This document shows positions 23,860-35,259 of a stretch of DNA of 64,000 nt, in pieces (position 1 is the stretch's first letter; each line of letters begins with the position of its first letter). This stretch comes from Datisca glomerata (taxonomy: Eukaryota; Streptophyta; Magnoliopsida; Cucurbitales; Datiscaceae). The notes beneath the pieces are model-generated. The model saw nothing but the letters and a program-made list of their open reading frames with translations. It did not search any database and was not told where the DNA came from. Both the position numbers and the translations under genes were made by a program. Where the stretch lies: contig QANY01008782.1 of NCBI GenBank assembly GCA_003255025.1, positions 686,659-750,658 of the forward strand, read 5' to 3'.

Positions 23860-24178
23860 GATTCTTCAACCTCATTATTAGAAAATAATAATTTACTTGG
23901 TTCACTAAATTCTTATTTGCTGATTAGGTTCTCTATTTTTAAAAGATTTAATTCTTCTTTTATTTTAGTGTTTGAATTCCGCAAGTCTTTTATTTCAATT
24001 TTAATATCTTTAATTTCCTTTTAAAGTTCCTGTAAGGTAACTTCATTTTCATTCCTTTTTACCATATTGAATTTTTCAAGAGTTTGTGAAAGACTTGCAG
24101 TATTATTGTTATTAGATTTTAAATTTTTTTTTCTTTAGAATTACTTTTTTAAGTTTTTCAAGGTATTCTTGTTTTAAA
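23860..24178 (-). pseudogene. Coiled-coil-like linker before the protease, copy 1 start
   Basis: SLSQTLEKFNMVKRN, VTLQEL and heptad-like K/E/L-rich residues on minus match 25755-25990 of copy 2. The homology stops near 24178, which is the head-to-head junction with copy 2. Confidence 0.6.
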
Positions 24179-24179
24179 A

Positions 24180-25485
24180 AGATTGATAAAATGATTCATG
24201 AATTAAAAAAGAAATCTATTGAATCGTCTTCCTCTGTTAATGTTGTCAACCAAGACAATAGTTCAAAATTTAAAACTAAGTCTGAAAAGATTGGTGAAAT
24301 AATTTAAGAATTGAAAGTAATTAACCAAAATGATAATTCAGATTCAGATAACCATAGGTCAGAATCGATCTATGAATCATCTACAATAAGTCAATTTTCA
24401 AATATTAACAATATTGAAAAGAAATTTAAAAATTTAAAAATTAATAAGTTAGAAAGGAAATGGCATAAGAAACCCATGCCTCCTGATATTCAAATTACTG
24501 AATCTTCTATTGTTAATCAATTTTCTGTATCTGCAGAAAAATTATATGAATAAAATATTGATGGTCTTTCTTAACAAGAAGCCCTCAATAAATTACAACA
24601 CATGGCAATGGTAGTTAACAACTACATTACCTCTCATAATTTACTTCATGAATAAGTAATAAATCTTCTAGTTATAGGATTCACATGAATGCTCCATTCC
24701 TGGTGGAAAAAACATCTCATTGAAAAATCTAAAATTGCCATTCTTTCAGTAGTAAAGATTGATGCTGAAGGATACCCAATTATGGGAGAAAAGCAGAAAA
24801 TAATACCTGATGGAATAAATGCACTCCTTTATACAATAATTGAAAATTTCATTGGTATGCGAAATGATATTACTTCGCGTATTCATGATCAATTAACAAA
24901 TCTTAGGTGTTCAACCTTAAGTGATTTTAATTGCCATAAGAATATATTCTTATCGAGAGTAATGTCAAGGGACGATAGTAATCAACCCTTTTGGAAGGAA
25001 AAATTCATTAATGGATTAACCAATCTCTTTGAGCATAAAATAACGACAGTCCTTAGTAATAACCTAGGAAATATAGACTATGATTGTCAAACCTATAGAA
25101 CAATAAGTACTATAATACAAAAAAAGAATTAAAAATATGTGTTGATATGAAAATCAACAAACAAATTAAAATAGAAAGCAAAACTGCTAAATATGAGTTA
25201 TGTAATTTTTGTGAGCAATACGGTTTACCCTCTATTGACCATTCTCAGAAAAATAGGAAAAAATCTCACTTAAAAACCCTAGAAGGTCTCACAGGTCTTA
25301 TAGAAAAAACTACCACAAATATAAGAATAAAAGTTTTGACCAAAACTTTTCTAAGAATAAAAATTTCTCTAGGAATAAAAATTATTCTAGAAAAAGGTTT
25401 AATAAAAAATTTGATGAAAGCAATATTACATGTTTTAAATGTGGTTAGAAATGTCATCTTTCTAACACTTGTCAAGTTAAAATAA
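24180..25485 (+). pseudogene. Caulimovirid capsid protein, copy 2
   Basis: An acidic/Ser-rich N-terminal part (24311-24553) is followed by the capsid core at 24689-25129 (MLHSWWKKHLIEKSKIAI, FWKEKFINGLTNLFEHKI) and a basic K/R-rich stretch. A CCHC zinc knuckle CX2CX4HX4C follows at 25431-25472 with a TAG stop inside it. This arrangement (acidic, core, basic, single CCHC) is diagnostic of Caulimoviridae capsids. No upstream movement protein is present; copy 2 begins truncated at about 24180. Confidence 0.75.
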
Positions 25486-26090
25486 AATTAATCAATTAAA
25501 AATTTCTGAAGAAGATAAACATGGATTATTTAGAATCTTAGAAACAATAGATTATTATGAAAATGACAATAAAGATTTAGGAGAATATGAAACTCCTGAA
25601 TCCTCTGACACTAAATTCTCAAGTTCTGACAGTGATTCTCCTAACATCACTATAGGGTGTAGGGATAGTTGTTGTAAAAAAGTTAATGTCTTAAATAAAA
25701 ATGAAGAACAAGAAACAATCTTGTTAGATTAAATTTGTAAAATTGAAAATTCAGAATTAAAACAAGAATACATTGAAAGACTTAAAAAGATAATTCTGAA
25801 GAAAGAAAATACTAAGTCTAATAATAATACCGCAAGTCTTTCACAAACCCTTGAAAAATTCAATAGGGTAAAAGAGAAAGAAAAGGAAGTTACCTTACAG
25901 GAACTTCAAAAGTAAATTAAAGATATTAAAATTGAAATAAAAGATTTGAAGAATTCAAACACTGAAATAAAAGAAGAATTAAATCTTTTAAAAATAAAAA
26001 ATTTAATTAATAAACAAGAATTTAGTGAACCCAGTAAATTACTAATTTCTGATAATGAGGTTGCAGAACCTATTAACTGTCAAGACGATT
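25486..26090 (+). pseudogene. Post-capsid acidic and coiled-coil linker, copy 2
   Basis: An acidic segment (ETPESSDTKFSSSDSDSPN, about 25590-25650) and K/E/L-rich heptad-like sequence containing ASLSQTLEKFNR match the copy 1 linker. Several in-frame stops. Confidence 0.5.
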
Positions 26091-26159
26091 AACATTTCAT
26101 CCAAATACTTAATCACATCAAAATAAAAAAATAGCACATAATGATCAGAATAATTATTT

Positions 26160-26590
26160 AAGATTTTGATTTCACAACAATGACTCTTGTGGATTCAGAA
26201 GTAGATTTGATTGTATACAGGAATGACTAGTCTCTCCGAAGTACTTCAAGAAGACGAAAGAGTCTTTTTCTTCTACAAATCGTACCCAAATGCATATTAA
26301 TTATGAAATCCCCAAAGTTCATATTTTTCCAGATAATGTATATTTTAAAACATTATTTTTCTTAATAAAAAATATGACAGATAAAAATAATTTTGGGCTT
26401 ACCATTCATTTATTTGTTATATATTTTCACAACAGAGTATGAATGGATAATACTTATCCAATGGAAGAACCTGTCAAATTCAAAACATATTTATATTTTC
26501 AAATCCATAAATACAATCTCTTGTAAAGAGAAACAATTGGGGGTTTTACAAGAAAAAATAAAACTGGAAAAAATTGAAGCACAACTTTAG
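26160..26590 (+). pseudogene. Caulimovirid protease region, copy 2 (active site changed)
   Basis: FTTMTLVDSEVDLIVYR (26170-26220) aligns with the copy 1 protease, but the DSGA motif reads DSEV. The downstream linker (MGLPFIYLLYIFTTEYEW) matches copy 1. Confidence 0.6.
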
Positions 26591-27040
26591 AAGCTTGATC
26601 TTCATGTTCAAATTAAAATTTTTAAACAAGGAATTCATCGTCTAGTGATTAATTATAAGCCTTTTAACAATATTGTAGGATTGATAAAATATTCAATACT
26701 AAACAAAAGAGACTTAATCAACAGACTTAGAAATGCTGATATATCCTCTAAGTTTACCATAGAAACCGGATGTTGGCAAAACTAGACAAATAAGATCGAG
26801 AAATACAAGATTATATTTTATCATTATAATTGAAAAAATAATGCCGTTTGATCTTAGATTTGCTCCAAGTAAAATTCAGAATATAATAATAGAATTCTTT
26901 AATCAATTTGCTGATTTCTCGATTGTCTGAATTAATAACATTCTTATTAAAGAATAGTGGTTAAGTTTCTTGATTGTTTACAATTGTAAATGTGTTAAAT
27001 AATACTGGAACTATTTTAAATTATTTACCAGAATAATAAA
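26591..27040 (+). pseudogene. Caulimovirid reverse transcriptase, copy 2 (catalytic site lost)
   Basis: HRLVINYKPFNNIVGLIKYS, NKRDLINRL, SSKFTIE and an FFNQFADFSIV stretch follow the copy 1 order. The YIDD site has become stop-INN (26928-26939). Part of the palm is deleted or scrambled. Confidence 0.7.
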
Positions 27041-27370
27041 ACAAAATATTTTAGTTATCTCTGCAAATAGAACCAAACTATTTCAGAATAGATTTCCAAG
27101 ACTTGAAATTTATTATTTCATTAATCAAATCATGCCATTTGCTTTGATTAAAAAATGTCTTTTAAAAATTAATTGCAAGTCTGCAAAATGTATTTCGAAT
27201 GGAAACATATTACTTCCACACAAATTCTTCCCAAGTAGCAGCCTATTTTTAGTACTTTTAATTTCAATGTCCAATTTATTAATAATCCAAATCCTGACCT
27301 TCTTTCTTATAATTTATGCATGGAATCATTTTAAGATTCTACAATGGATGAATTTGAGAATTCTGGCCAA
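27041..27370 (+). pseudogene. RT thumb/RNase H remnant, copy 2
   Basis: A SANRTKLFQ-like segment (27060) jumps directly to INCKSAKCISNGN (27165) and a shifted frame (KWQPIFSTF). The central part of RNase H, including its D/E/D residues, is deleted. Confidence 0.6.
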
Positions 27371-27434
27371 CTAGAATACTAAAAGGTAGAACTTAGAATA
27401 CTCAATCAAAATTTTTTTAAAATCAAGAAGCTCA

Positions 27435-27850
27435 ATGGCAAAGCAGCCGCTTTTTGTTCAAAATCCCTATTTAAATTATGGTCATAATGGATCTGAATAT
27501 CCAAGAAATGACTGGATTAATGAATTGGATAAACTTTTAGATTATGTTGGATTGAAGGATGACTTCAATGCATCATTAATTCATTGGTATGAAAAAGGTG
27601 GAAAATAGGATTTCACAAAGATAATGAAATCTTTTATGATAACAGTAAAATTTTAACCGTAAACCTTTTGGGACAAGCAATATTTAAAATTGAATTTTCA
27701 AATAAATCAATAGAAGAATTTCCGATTCCGAAAGGAACTTTCTTCATCACGCCTAACAGATTTCAAAAGAGTAATATGCATGTAGTAGAATCCTTAACTG
27801 AAAGAATCAGTATTACTTTCAGAAATCATGTGAGAATGATGAATGGTTAA
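27435..27850 (+). pseudogene. AlkB-like 2-oxoglutarate/Fe(II) dioxygenase domain within the viral copy
   Basis: The first ORF starts MAKQPLFVQNPYL (ATG 27435) and stops at 27606 after NASLIHWYEKGGK. A one-base frame slip continues with IGFHKDNEIFYD. The HxD metal-binding pair is H 27614-27616 and D 27620-27622. SKILTVNLLGQAIFKIEF follows, then the distal His in SNMHVVES (27779-27781) and RISITFR, the Rx5R that binds 2-oxoglutarate (Arg codons 27803 and 27821). HxD...H...Rx5R with ILTVNL is the pattern of AlkB domains, best known in plants from Alphaflexiviridae and Betaflexiviridae. Known members demethylate alkylated or methylated RNA/DNA. The domain lies between RNase H and the conserved unknown ORF, and copy 1 lacks it. 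Confidence 0.72.
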
Positions 27851-27869
27851 ATAATAAAAGAGTCTTTGA

Positions 27870-28450
27870 CTGAACAATTGGCCCTTAAGGCCTAAATCAA
27901 AGAGGACTCTTCGTCTTGTAACCAAACCCAATCAACAACACTTAGGTGCAACAAACTCAATGACCAATCAACCCTGATAAACCAATTTGACCCATTCCCA
28001 ATATCCTTTGATGCCTAATCAATCTCAAAATACAAGAAGTCATCATTTGATTTTCAAAAAAAGGTCAATGAAAATCTCTTTCATATTGAGCCTCCATTTA
28101 CTCATTTGAATGATCCTACTCAAATTGCCGAAGCCCATTTCATTTCTAAATTCCACTATGTTCCTGGACATAATAAAAAAACCTTAGTTTCTATAGAGAC
28201 ACTCTCTTAGAAACAGAATCTATAAAAATTAGCCCAATCATAAATTCTGAGGAAAGAATCATTTACCATTATTTCTCTATCCTTAGAATCATAACTGTGG
28301 AAGATTGGAGAATCCATCCTTCAAGTTTCAAAATAATTTAAAATAAAAAATAATATAATTATTTTTGACTATATTGATGCATGACACAATATTTTCTTGC
28401 ATCAAAATAGTGATTTCTTTCACTTTTGGTTTTTAAATTTTGATAACACT
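27870..28450 (+). pseudogene. Conserved unknown ORF, truncated, copy 2
   Basis: LALKA, LINQFDPFPIS, FHIEPPFTHLNDPTQIAEAH and HFWFLNFDNTF...FLKWWSIHG match copy 1 (21840-21195) block by block. After WWSIHG the sequence jumps to the leader, losing the second half of the ORF and the TATA region. Confidence 0.6.
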
Positions 28451-28782
28451 TTCGATCCAAGTTGGTTCTTAAAATGGTGGTCCATTCATGGTTTTACCTT
28501 AAAACTCATTTTACAACTCTTACTATTTGAAAGCTAAAACCTGTTTTGTGAAACAAAGCATTCTTCTTCTACTCCTATTTTGTAAATCTTTTCTTTTTTC
28601 TTCAACATAAATTAGTGAGCGGGAGCACTAATTTGTTGTTGCTGATAAACTTGTTTGTGTAAGTATTTAATTTTACACCAAAATACAATCTTTGTAACTA
28701 CTGTTTGTTAATGCAATTTTTACTATTTATCTTCTCTCATCTTAATACCCCATCTCTAATTACTGTTTAATTTCGTGCCTTT

Positions 28783-28991
28783 TGGTAGCAGAGCCAAAAC
28801 CTGATGGGGTTAATACTATTTATTCACTATTTCTACTTCAAATATCTGCATAATTAACCTGGCTGGTTATTGATATTATTGTTTACTTATTTACTTATAT
28901 TAATAATTACTTATATCTAATCTCACTCTTCAGTCACTTGGGCGGATATTGATTTACAAACTGGCTGGTTATTGATTTACAAACTTAAATT
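28783..28991 (+). other. Caulimovirid primer-binding site and post-PBS leader, copy 2
   Basis: TGGTAGCAGAGC at 28783-28794 is a one-mismatch tRNA-Met PBS, followed by CAAAACCTGATGGGG as in copy 1. The remaining 180 bp are AT-rich and contain a repeated CTGGCTGGTTATTGAT motif (about 28858 and about 28963). The LTR resumes at 28992. Confidence 0.7.
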
Positions 28992-29417
28992 GTCTCACTA
29001 AAGTCCTTCTTAATAAATCTCTAGATCTAATGTGTTGAGAACATCTAGAGACAGAAAAATGTCTTGTAATATTCTACGTGTCCACACACGTCCTAGTGCG
29101 TTGAGGATTGACTTGAAAGATTTTGGTGTGGATTTCGGAGTCTACTGATCGTTTGGAGGATCAATTAATTTTTGCAATGACACTTGATATAGAATACAAA
29201 ATATATATGATTCCTAACCTTTAATGTTGTAAATTTAACTTATAACCATATAATGAATCATGACTCATTGAAAAATGACTTTCAATAATTTTTTTATTTA
29301 GTTTCGTGGCGTTGCGCAAGTTTTGTTTCATTAAAAGATTCATTTTTATTAAAAGTTTATTTTTAAAAGGCAACGCGCCTCCACGCTTCCGCCACGCACG
29401 CGCTGCGACGACCAACA
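28992..29417 (+). repeat. Copia-1 5' LTR, second part
   Basis: Matches 37008-37432 of the 3' LTR (TCTCACTAAAGTCCTTC, GTTCTAGTGCGTTGAGGATTG-like, CCTCCACGCTTCCGCC) and ends CGACGACCAACA. It overlaps the first LTR part: the AGATCT(C/A)ATGTGTTGAGAA segment is present on both sides of the viral block. Confidence 0.88.
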
Positions 29418-29419
29418 AG

Positions 29420-29433
29420 TGATATCAGAGCGG
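29420..29433 (+). other. Copia-1 primer-binding site
   Basis: TGATATCAGAGCGG directly after the LTR end differs by one base from the tRNA-iMet-complementary TGGTATCAGAGC used by most plant Copia elements. Confidence 0.75.
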
Positions 29434-31368
29434 TCTTTATATATTTATATGTTAAATGATGTGTGAGTTTTTTTGCATTATTCATATAATATGAGATATG
29501 TATGATGATGGATGGTAATATTTTTTGAATGTATGAAAAATAATGGATCGTTAATTGTATGGTGGTTATTGGGTTGGACTTTGTTTTAATTTTCCTAGAT
29601 CTTGTGTAAGCCGATATGAGGCATAGAAATTTTTATAATTTTATTTTGAATATTATTATAATTATTATGAATACGAGAAGATGAAGAACGCACGAGAAGA
29701 ACGGCAGAAATTTAATGTTCACACGAACACACGGTTCATCCACGAAACCACTATTCATCAATGGAAACACTATTCACGCCAGAAATTTACTGTTCTGGTG
29801 GAGGTGAATAGTGCCGGCAGTGAACAATGACTGTCCGAAGCAGCAGGGGGCTGGCGACAGTGAGACGGGCAGCGGTGGTGATGGGCGGCGATCAGAGAGT
29901 CTTATCGTCGGTGACAATTGTTGTCACGTTTTAAGAAAGTTTTCAACAAACCATGCAATCAACTCTATCACCTAAGTATTTCATTAAATCCCAAACTCTT
30001 TTAATTATCCATTTAAAATTTGAAATTAATGTATTTTTAAAATTTATTATTAATTTTTTATTTTATGAAAATTAAAAATTAATAGGTTGATTGGGTTTGA
30101 CTCAAGTTTGACCAAACCGAATAAAGTTATTTGACTAAATCAAAGTCAACTATATTAAAAGGGATAATTATAGAAATTATTTTAATTAAGAAAAATAGTT
30201 TTTCTAATTAAAAAGGGTTTTGTTCAAAATTTGAAGATTATAAAGATGGACATCAGGAGGAGAATGCAATATTTGGGAAATATGTATTCTTGAAGTCCAC
30301 TTTGTAATTTTTTTTATTTCAAAGGTTGTAATTTAAAAATACCCAATAGTCACTCGGTCTATTACTATTTTATTTCATCGTTAAATAATTGTTTAATTGT
30401 TATGTTTGATAACATGTTCATGCATTAGTCGATCAAATGTCATATATGAAAATATCACACAATGTTATTTGATCATGAATCTCATATGTAGAAACATGAT
30501 TTATTAGGATTGTCTTAATATGTTTATAAGTATTATTTTATAAAATCAATTGCATGTAAACTGTTATGTTTTAACTAGTTAAAATTTGATAATCACACCA
30601 CACTAAAGGGTATAATAACCTTTAGGTTAACAAACTTTAATAAAATAGTTTTATTAAAGTTGGATGAATATAATTAATTTGTTAATTAGGTGCTTCAGAA
30701 AGTTAAATGAACTTAGACCAATGAGATTGGATTAACTGATAATTAAATATTCATAGGTTTATTATTTTAACTAGTAATTAATTTAGAATTAATTGATTAG
30801 TTAAAATTGAAACACATTATCCTAAAAGGGAGAAGGTTGACATGTCAATATAACTTATAGTCTCCATCATTAATACAACACCATGAGGTGCAGTGAGGGA
30901 CTCGAGATGACTTTGTTTTGATGGGTAAGGTTTCGAATTGTACCAATACCAAGGTTGGACTTCTTAAGAAGATAAGAGGAAGTGATGTAGTTTAGTTTTA
31001 ACCAACTATAAGATGACATATTCTAAATGAAGTCATGAAATCTGAAATGATGGGTTACACTCTCAAAATCACAATTAAGCTTTCATGTGGATAGTTGTGA
31101 CTTAACCGAACAAGCGATACCTTATTCTTAAAAGAGAAAACATGAGATATTTTAAGCTTTAATTAATAAGGATGAGAATGTCTCATAGACAATATGATGT
31201 TAATCTGACCGACCCTAAGGCAGCACATTAATTGTTGGGTTATTTTATCGCGATTAATAAATGCTAAATTTATGTGTTTATTATGATTGCATTCATGCAT
31301 CACGTTTATCTTTTGAATTCTAGATATTTATCAATTATATTAAATCATGTATGTTAGTTATCAATATT
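29434..31368 (+). other. Copia-1 untranslated leader
   Basis: About 1.9 kb between PBS and gag. A GC-rich island (about 29690-29910, with CACGAACACACGG, GGCAGCGGTGGTG and GGGCGGCG) is followed by AT-rich sequence. No ORF of note. Leaders of the second Copia family (about 55 kb and 61.6 kb) have a similar GC island. Confidence 0.6.
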
Positions 31369-32215
31369 ATGTCTATCATGGGTAACCCTGTTGATCTTTT
31401 ACTCGCTCTTGAGAAATTGGATGGTGATAATTTCATACGTTAAAAATCAAATATGAACTTAATGCTGATTTGTGAGAACTGTAAGTTCATTCTTACTGAG
31501 GAATGTCCTGAGGAGCCCGCTGTTAACCCCTCTAAGAATGTTAGGGACAAATATGATGATTGGATCATATCAAACAACAAGGTGAAATGCCATGCTTGTG
31601 AGCATGAATGATGTTCTGAGAACCAAGCATGAAAGCATGGAGGCTGTCTATGAGATTTTAGAATCTTTACAGGTAATGTTTGGGCAACAGTCTGATCAAA
31701 GTCGTCATCAGGCCACTAGGAGCTATATGACAACTAAGATGAGGAAGGGTACTTCTGTTCGAGAACATGTTTTGAACATGATTAACATAATGCACAAGGC
31801 AAAAGTACACGGGGCGACCATTGATGAACGGACTCAAATTAGCATCATAGTAGAGTCGCTCACACCAGCTTTTTCTACGTTCATGACCAATTATGTGATG
31901 AACAAGTTGAAATTCAACATGACCTACTTGTTGAATGAACTGCAAACTTTTGAGTCACTCAACCTTAGAATGACCAAATAGGGCGAGACAAATATTGTGG
32001 AGAAAAATACTTCTTCCAATATTGTTAAGAACAAGAAAAAGAAGAAGAACAATGGTAAGGACAAGAGTAAGAATAAAAGAGTAAAGAAAGCCAAGACATC
32101 GCTGAAAGCCAACAAGAAAGACAGTAAGCCCAAAGGAAAATGCTTTCACCTTGGGGTTGAAGGTCATTGGAAGAGAAACTATAACAAGTATCTCTATGAG
32201 TTGAACATGAAAATT
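31369..32215 (+). pseudogene. Copia-1 gag
   Basis: Starts MSIMGNPVDLLLALEKLDGD, then WKSN-like with a stop, and KFILTEECPEEPAV. A frame shift follows near 31590, then the UBN2-type gag core (VYEILESLQVMFG, RKGTSVREHVLNMINIM). A Lys-rich region and a zinc knuckle that has lost two cysteines (CFHLGVEGHWKRNYNK, about 32140-32190) complete it. Gag would form the virus-like particle. Confidence 0.85.
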
Positions 32216-35200
32216 AAATATGATTTACTTGTACTTGAAGTTTGTTTAGTGGAATATGATTTGTTATCCTGGATACTTGATTTAGGAGCCAATAGCCATG
32301 TATGTTCTTCTTTACAGCTACTTGATTCGTCAAGGGAGCTGGCTGATGGCGAGGTCGTTTTGAGAGTTGACAGTGGTGCGCTTGTGTCAGGTAAAGCATT
32401 AGGGACAATCTGTTTACTTTTTGAATATAATTACTTAGTTTTGAACGATATTTATTATATTTCTAATTTTTCAAGGAATTTCTTTCATTTTTGCAAGAAT
32501 AGTTATTCGAAGTTTCTTTCATTAAAAAAAGAGTTTATTATTTCTAAGAATGGATTTGATATCTGTCATGCTAAAATTATAAATGGACTGTATCTGCTTA
32601 AACTGACTAAACGCACGTTAAATAATTCTGAATTATTTAAAATGGCAAAACTTAAAAATAACAAACGACAAAGAGTTTTTCATGATGATAACATATATTT
32701 ATGACATCATAGGTTGAGACATATTAATCTAGATAGGTTAAATAGGTAAACAAAGAATGATGCTTTGAGAGAGCTAAAAGTTAGAACTCTTCCTGTTTGT
32801 GAATCTCATTTAGAGGATAAAATGACCAAGAAACCTTTCACAAGAAAGAGCCAAGGTACTACTTGAGTTGGTACATAGTGATGTGTGTAGACCAGTCAAT
32901 GTACAATCTAGAGGTGGGTATGAGTATTTTGTCACTTTCATTAACGACTACTCAAGGTATGTTTATAGTTACCTACTGCATTGAAAGTCTGAAACTTTTG
33001 GAAATTTTAAAGACTTCAAGGCTGTAGCTAAAAAACATTTGGGTAAATCATTGAAAACTCTTCGATCCGATCGAGGTGGTGAATACTTTAATTTAGAATT
33101 CAAGGATTATTTGCTAGAGTTTGAAATCCTATCCCAATTTACAGCACCTGAAACACCACAGCAAAATGATGTTGCAGAGAGGAGAAACCAAACCTTATTG
33201 TATATGCTTACGTCGATGTTAAGCTAGTCATAATTGTCACTTACATTTTGGGGATATGCACTACACACGACAACTTACATTTTAAATGTGGTGCCCTCTA
33301 AGTCTGTATGCAAGACGCCTTTAGAGTTATGGAATGGCTCCAAACCTAGTTTACATCATTTCCGTATATGGGGGTGTCCAACTCACATTTTTAGACCGAA
33401 GATCGGAAAGTTAGTCTCAAGGTCTGAGGTATGCATATTCGTTGGCTATTCTCTAAAGACTAGATGTGAGTACTTTTATAGCCATAATGATCAGAATGTG
33501 TTTGTGTCAATAAATGCAACCTTTTTTTAGCATGACTATATGCTAAACTACAAACCTCGTAGCAAAAGTAGTTCTCGAGGAATTATCGACTGATGAGATC
33601 AGACCATCTTCAATTTCTACTAATAAACGATAGACCAGAGAAACCATAGTTCCTGCAAAGGAAACCTCGATACAACGTCGTAGTGGGAGGGTTGTGAGAA
33701 AACTGGTTTGCTACGAACTAGATGCACATGTCCTAGTGTCAGACACTAATAAAGATGATCCATTATCTTATGAAGAAGCAAGGATGATCCTGAAATGGAG
33801 AAATGACAAGATGCCATGAACTAGGAAATGAAATCTATGTATTCCAAATCCATCTAGAAACTTGAAGATCCGCCTAAAGATGCCAGTCCCATTGGATGTA
33901 AATGGATCTTCAAGAAGAAAAGAAGTATATATGGGAAAGTAGAGACTTTAAAGGCAAGGTTAATGGTCAAGATCTATACATAAAGAGATGGAGTCGATTA
34001 TGAAGAGACATTCTCCCATGTGGCCATGCTAAAATTCATTCGCATCATTTTGTCCATAGCCACTAGTTTTGACTATGAGATATGGAAAATGGACGTCAAG
34101 ACAACTTTTCTGAATGAGTCTTTTGAAGAAAGCATCTATATGATGCAACCAGAAGAGTTCGTACAAAATGGGAAGATAAAAAAATATTCAAGTTGCTTAA
34201 ATCTATTTATGGATTAAAGCAAACATTTAGATATTGGAATCTTACATTTGATGAGAATATAGAGTGTTATGGATTTGAGCAAAATGTTGACGAAGCATGT
34301 GTTTATAAATACACCAAAGATAAGATAATGGTTTTCTTAGTTTTTTATGTTGATGATATTCAAGTCATTGGGAATGATGTAGAAACTTTGTCAAAAGTAA
34401 AGAAGAAGTTAGCTGAGAAATTTTAAATGAAAGATTTGGGAGATGCAAGCTATGTTCTAAGCATCCAAATCCTAAGGGATAGAAAGAAAAAGTTCTTGAC
34501 ACTTTCTCAGGCATCTTATGTTGATAAGGTACTAGAGAGATTCTCTATAGAGAATTTCAAGAAAGGTCAACAACCGACTAGAAATGGAATTGTCTTCTTC
34601 AAGGAACAATGTCCTAAGACACATCATAAGGAAGAGGATATGAGAAAGGTTTCCCATGCTTCAACAGTTGGAAGTCTTATATATACCATGTTGTGTACGA
34701 GACCAGACATCTGTTATGCAATGGAGTTTGTCAGTCGTTATCTATCGAATCCATGTTTGGAACACTGGATTGTAGTAAAGCACATTCTCAAGTATCTTAA
34801 GAGAATGAGAAACTATATGCTTGTTTATTCAGGTGGAGACCTCAACCCTACTGGATATACTGATTCTGATTTTCAATCAAACAGAGACAGTCGAAAGTCG
34901 ACATATGGATCAGTATTCACCTTAGATGGAGGAGCTGTAGTCTAGAGTAGTATTAAACAATATAGCATAGCAGATTCCACTACGGAAGTCGAATATGTAG
35001 CGGCTTGTGAAGCTGTGAAAGAGGCGGTAGCAAATTCCAAGGAACCGAGGAGTCCTAAGAGGGGCAAGCATACAAAGAGAAAATATCATCTTGTAAGGGA
35101 GATCGTGCATCGATGTGATGCGACTATTATGAAGATAGCATCGGAATAGAACCCGACTGATCCTTGCACAAAGTCCCTTCCTGCGAAGTCACTTGAGGGT

Positions 35201-35240
35201 CACGCGCGTCACATGGGATTAAGAGAGATATCACATTTGA
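32216..35240 (+). pseudogene. Copia-1 pol: protease, integrase, RT, RNase H
   Basis: Order: protease (WILDLGANSHVC at about 32270, catalytic DSG changed to DLG); integrase zinc region (HRLRHINLDRL at about 32707); integrase core (GGYEYFVTFINDYSRY, LRSDRGGEY, ETPQQNDVAERRNQTL at about 32910-33200, and WGCPTHIFRPK); RT (NEKWMDVK-like at about 34085, FYVDDIQVIGND at 34345-34380 with intact YVDD); and RNase H (RPDICYAMEFVSRYL, YTDSDFQSNRDSRKS, about 34700-34900). The order PR-IN-RT-RH defines Ty1-Copia. Frameshifts and stops throughout make it inactive. Confidence 0.9.
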
Positions 35241-35243
35241 TTT

Positions 35244-35259
35244 AGGGTAAGTGGGAGAT
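35244..35259 (+). other. Copia-1 polypurine tract
   Basis: AGGGTAAGTGGGAGAT immediately precedes the 3' LTR start TGTTGAGGG; plus-strand DNA priming site. Confidence 0.8.

Larger units (their letters stand above)
19797..28991. mobile_element. Endogenous caulimovirid block: two inverted copies inside the Copia LTR
   Basis: A 9.2 kb insertion holding two decayed Caulimoviridae-type genomes in opposite orientation. Copy 1 (minus) covers about 24178 to 19797; copy 2 (plus) covers about 24180 to 28991. Both end in the same order: protease, RT, RNase H, a conserved unknown ORF, a leader/promoter region, and a tRNA-Met primer-binding site followed by A/C-rich CCTG(A/G)TGGGG. Homology pairs about 24178-19830 with about 25755-28830, leaving the copy 2 capsid region as the central spacer. 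There is no integrase and no LTR, as expected of captured pararetroviral DNA. Frames are broken throughout. Confidence 0.85.
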
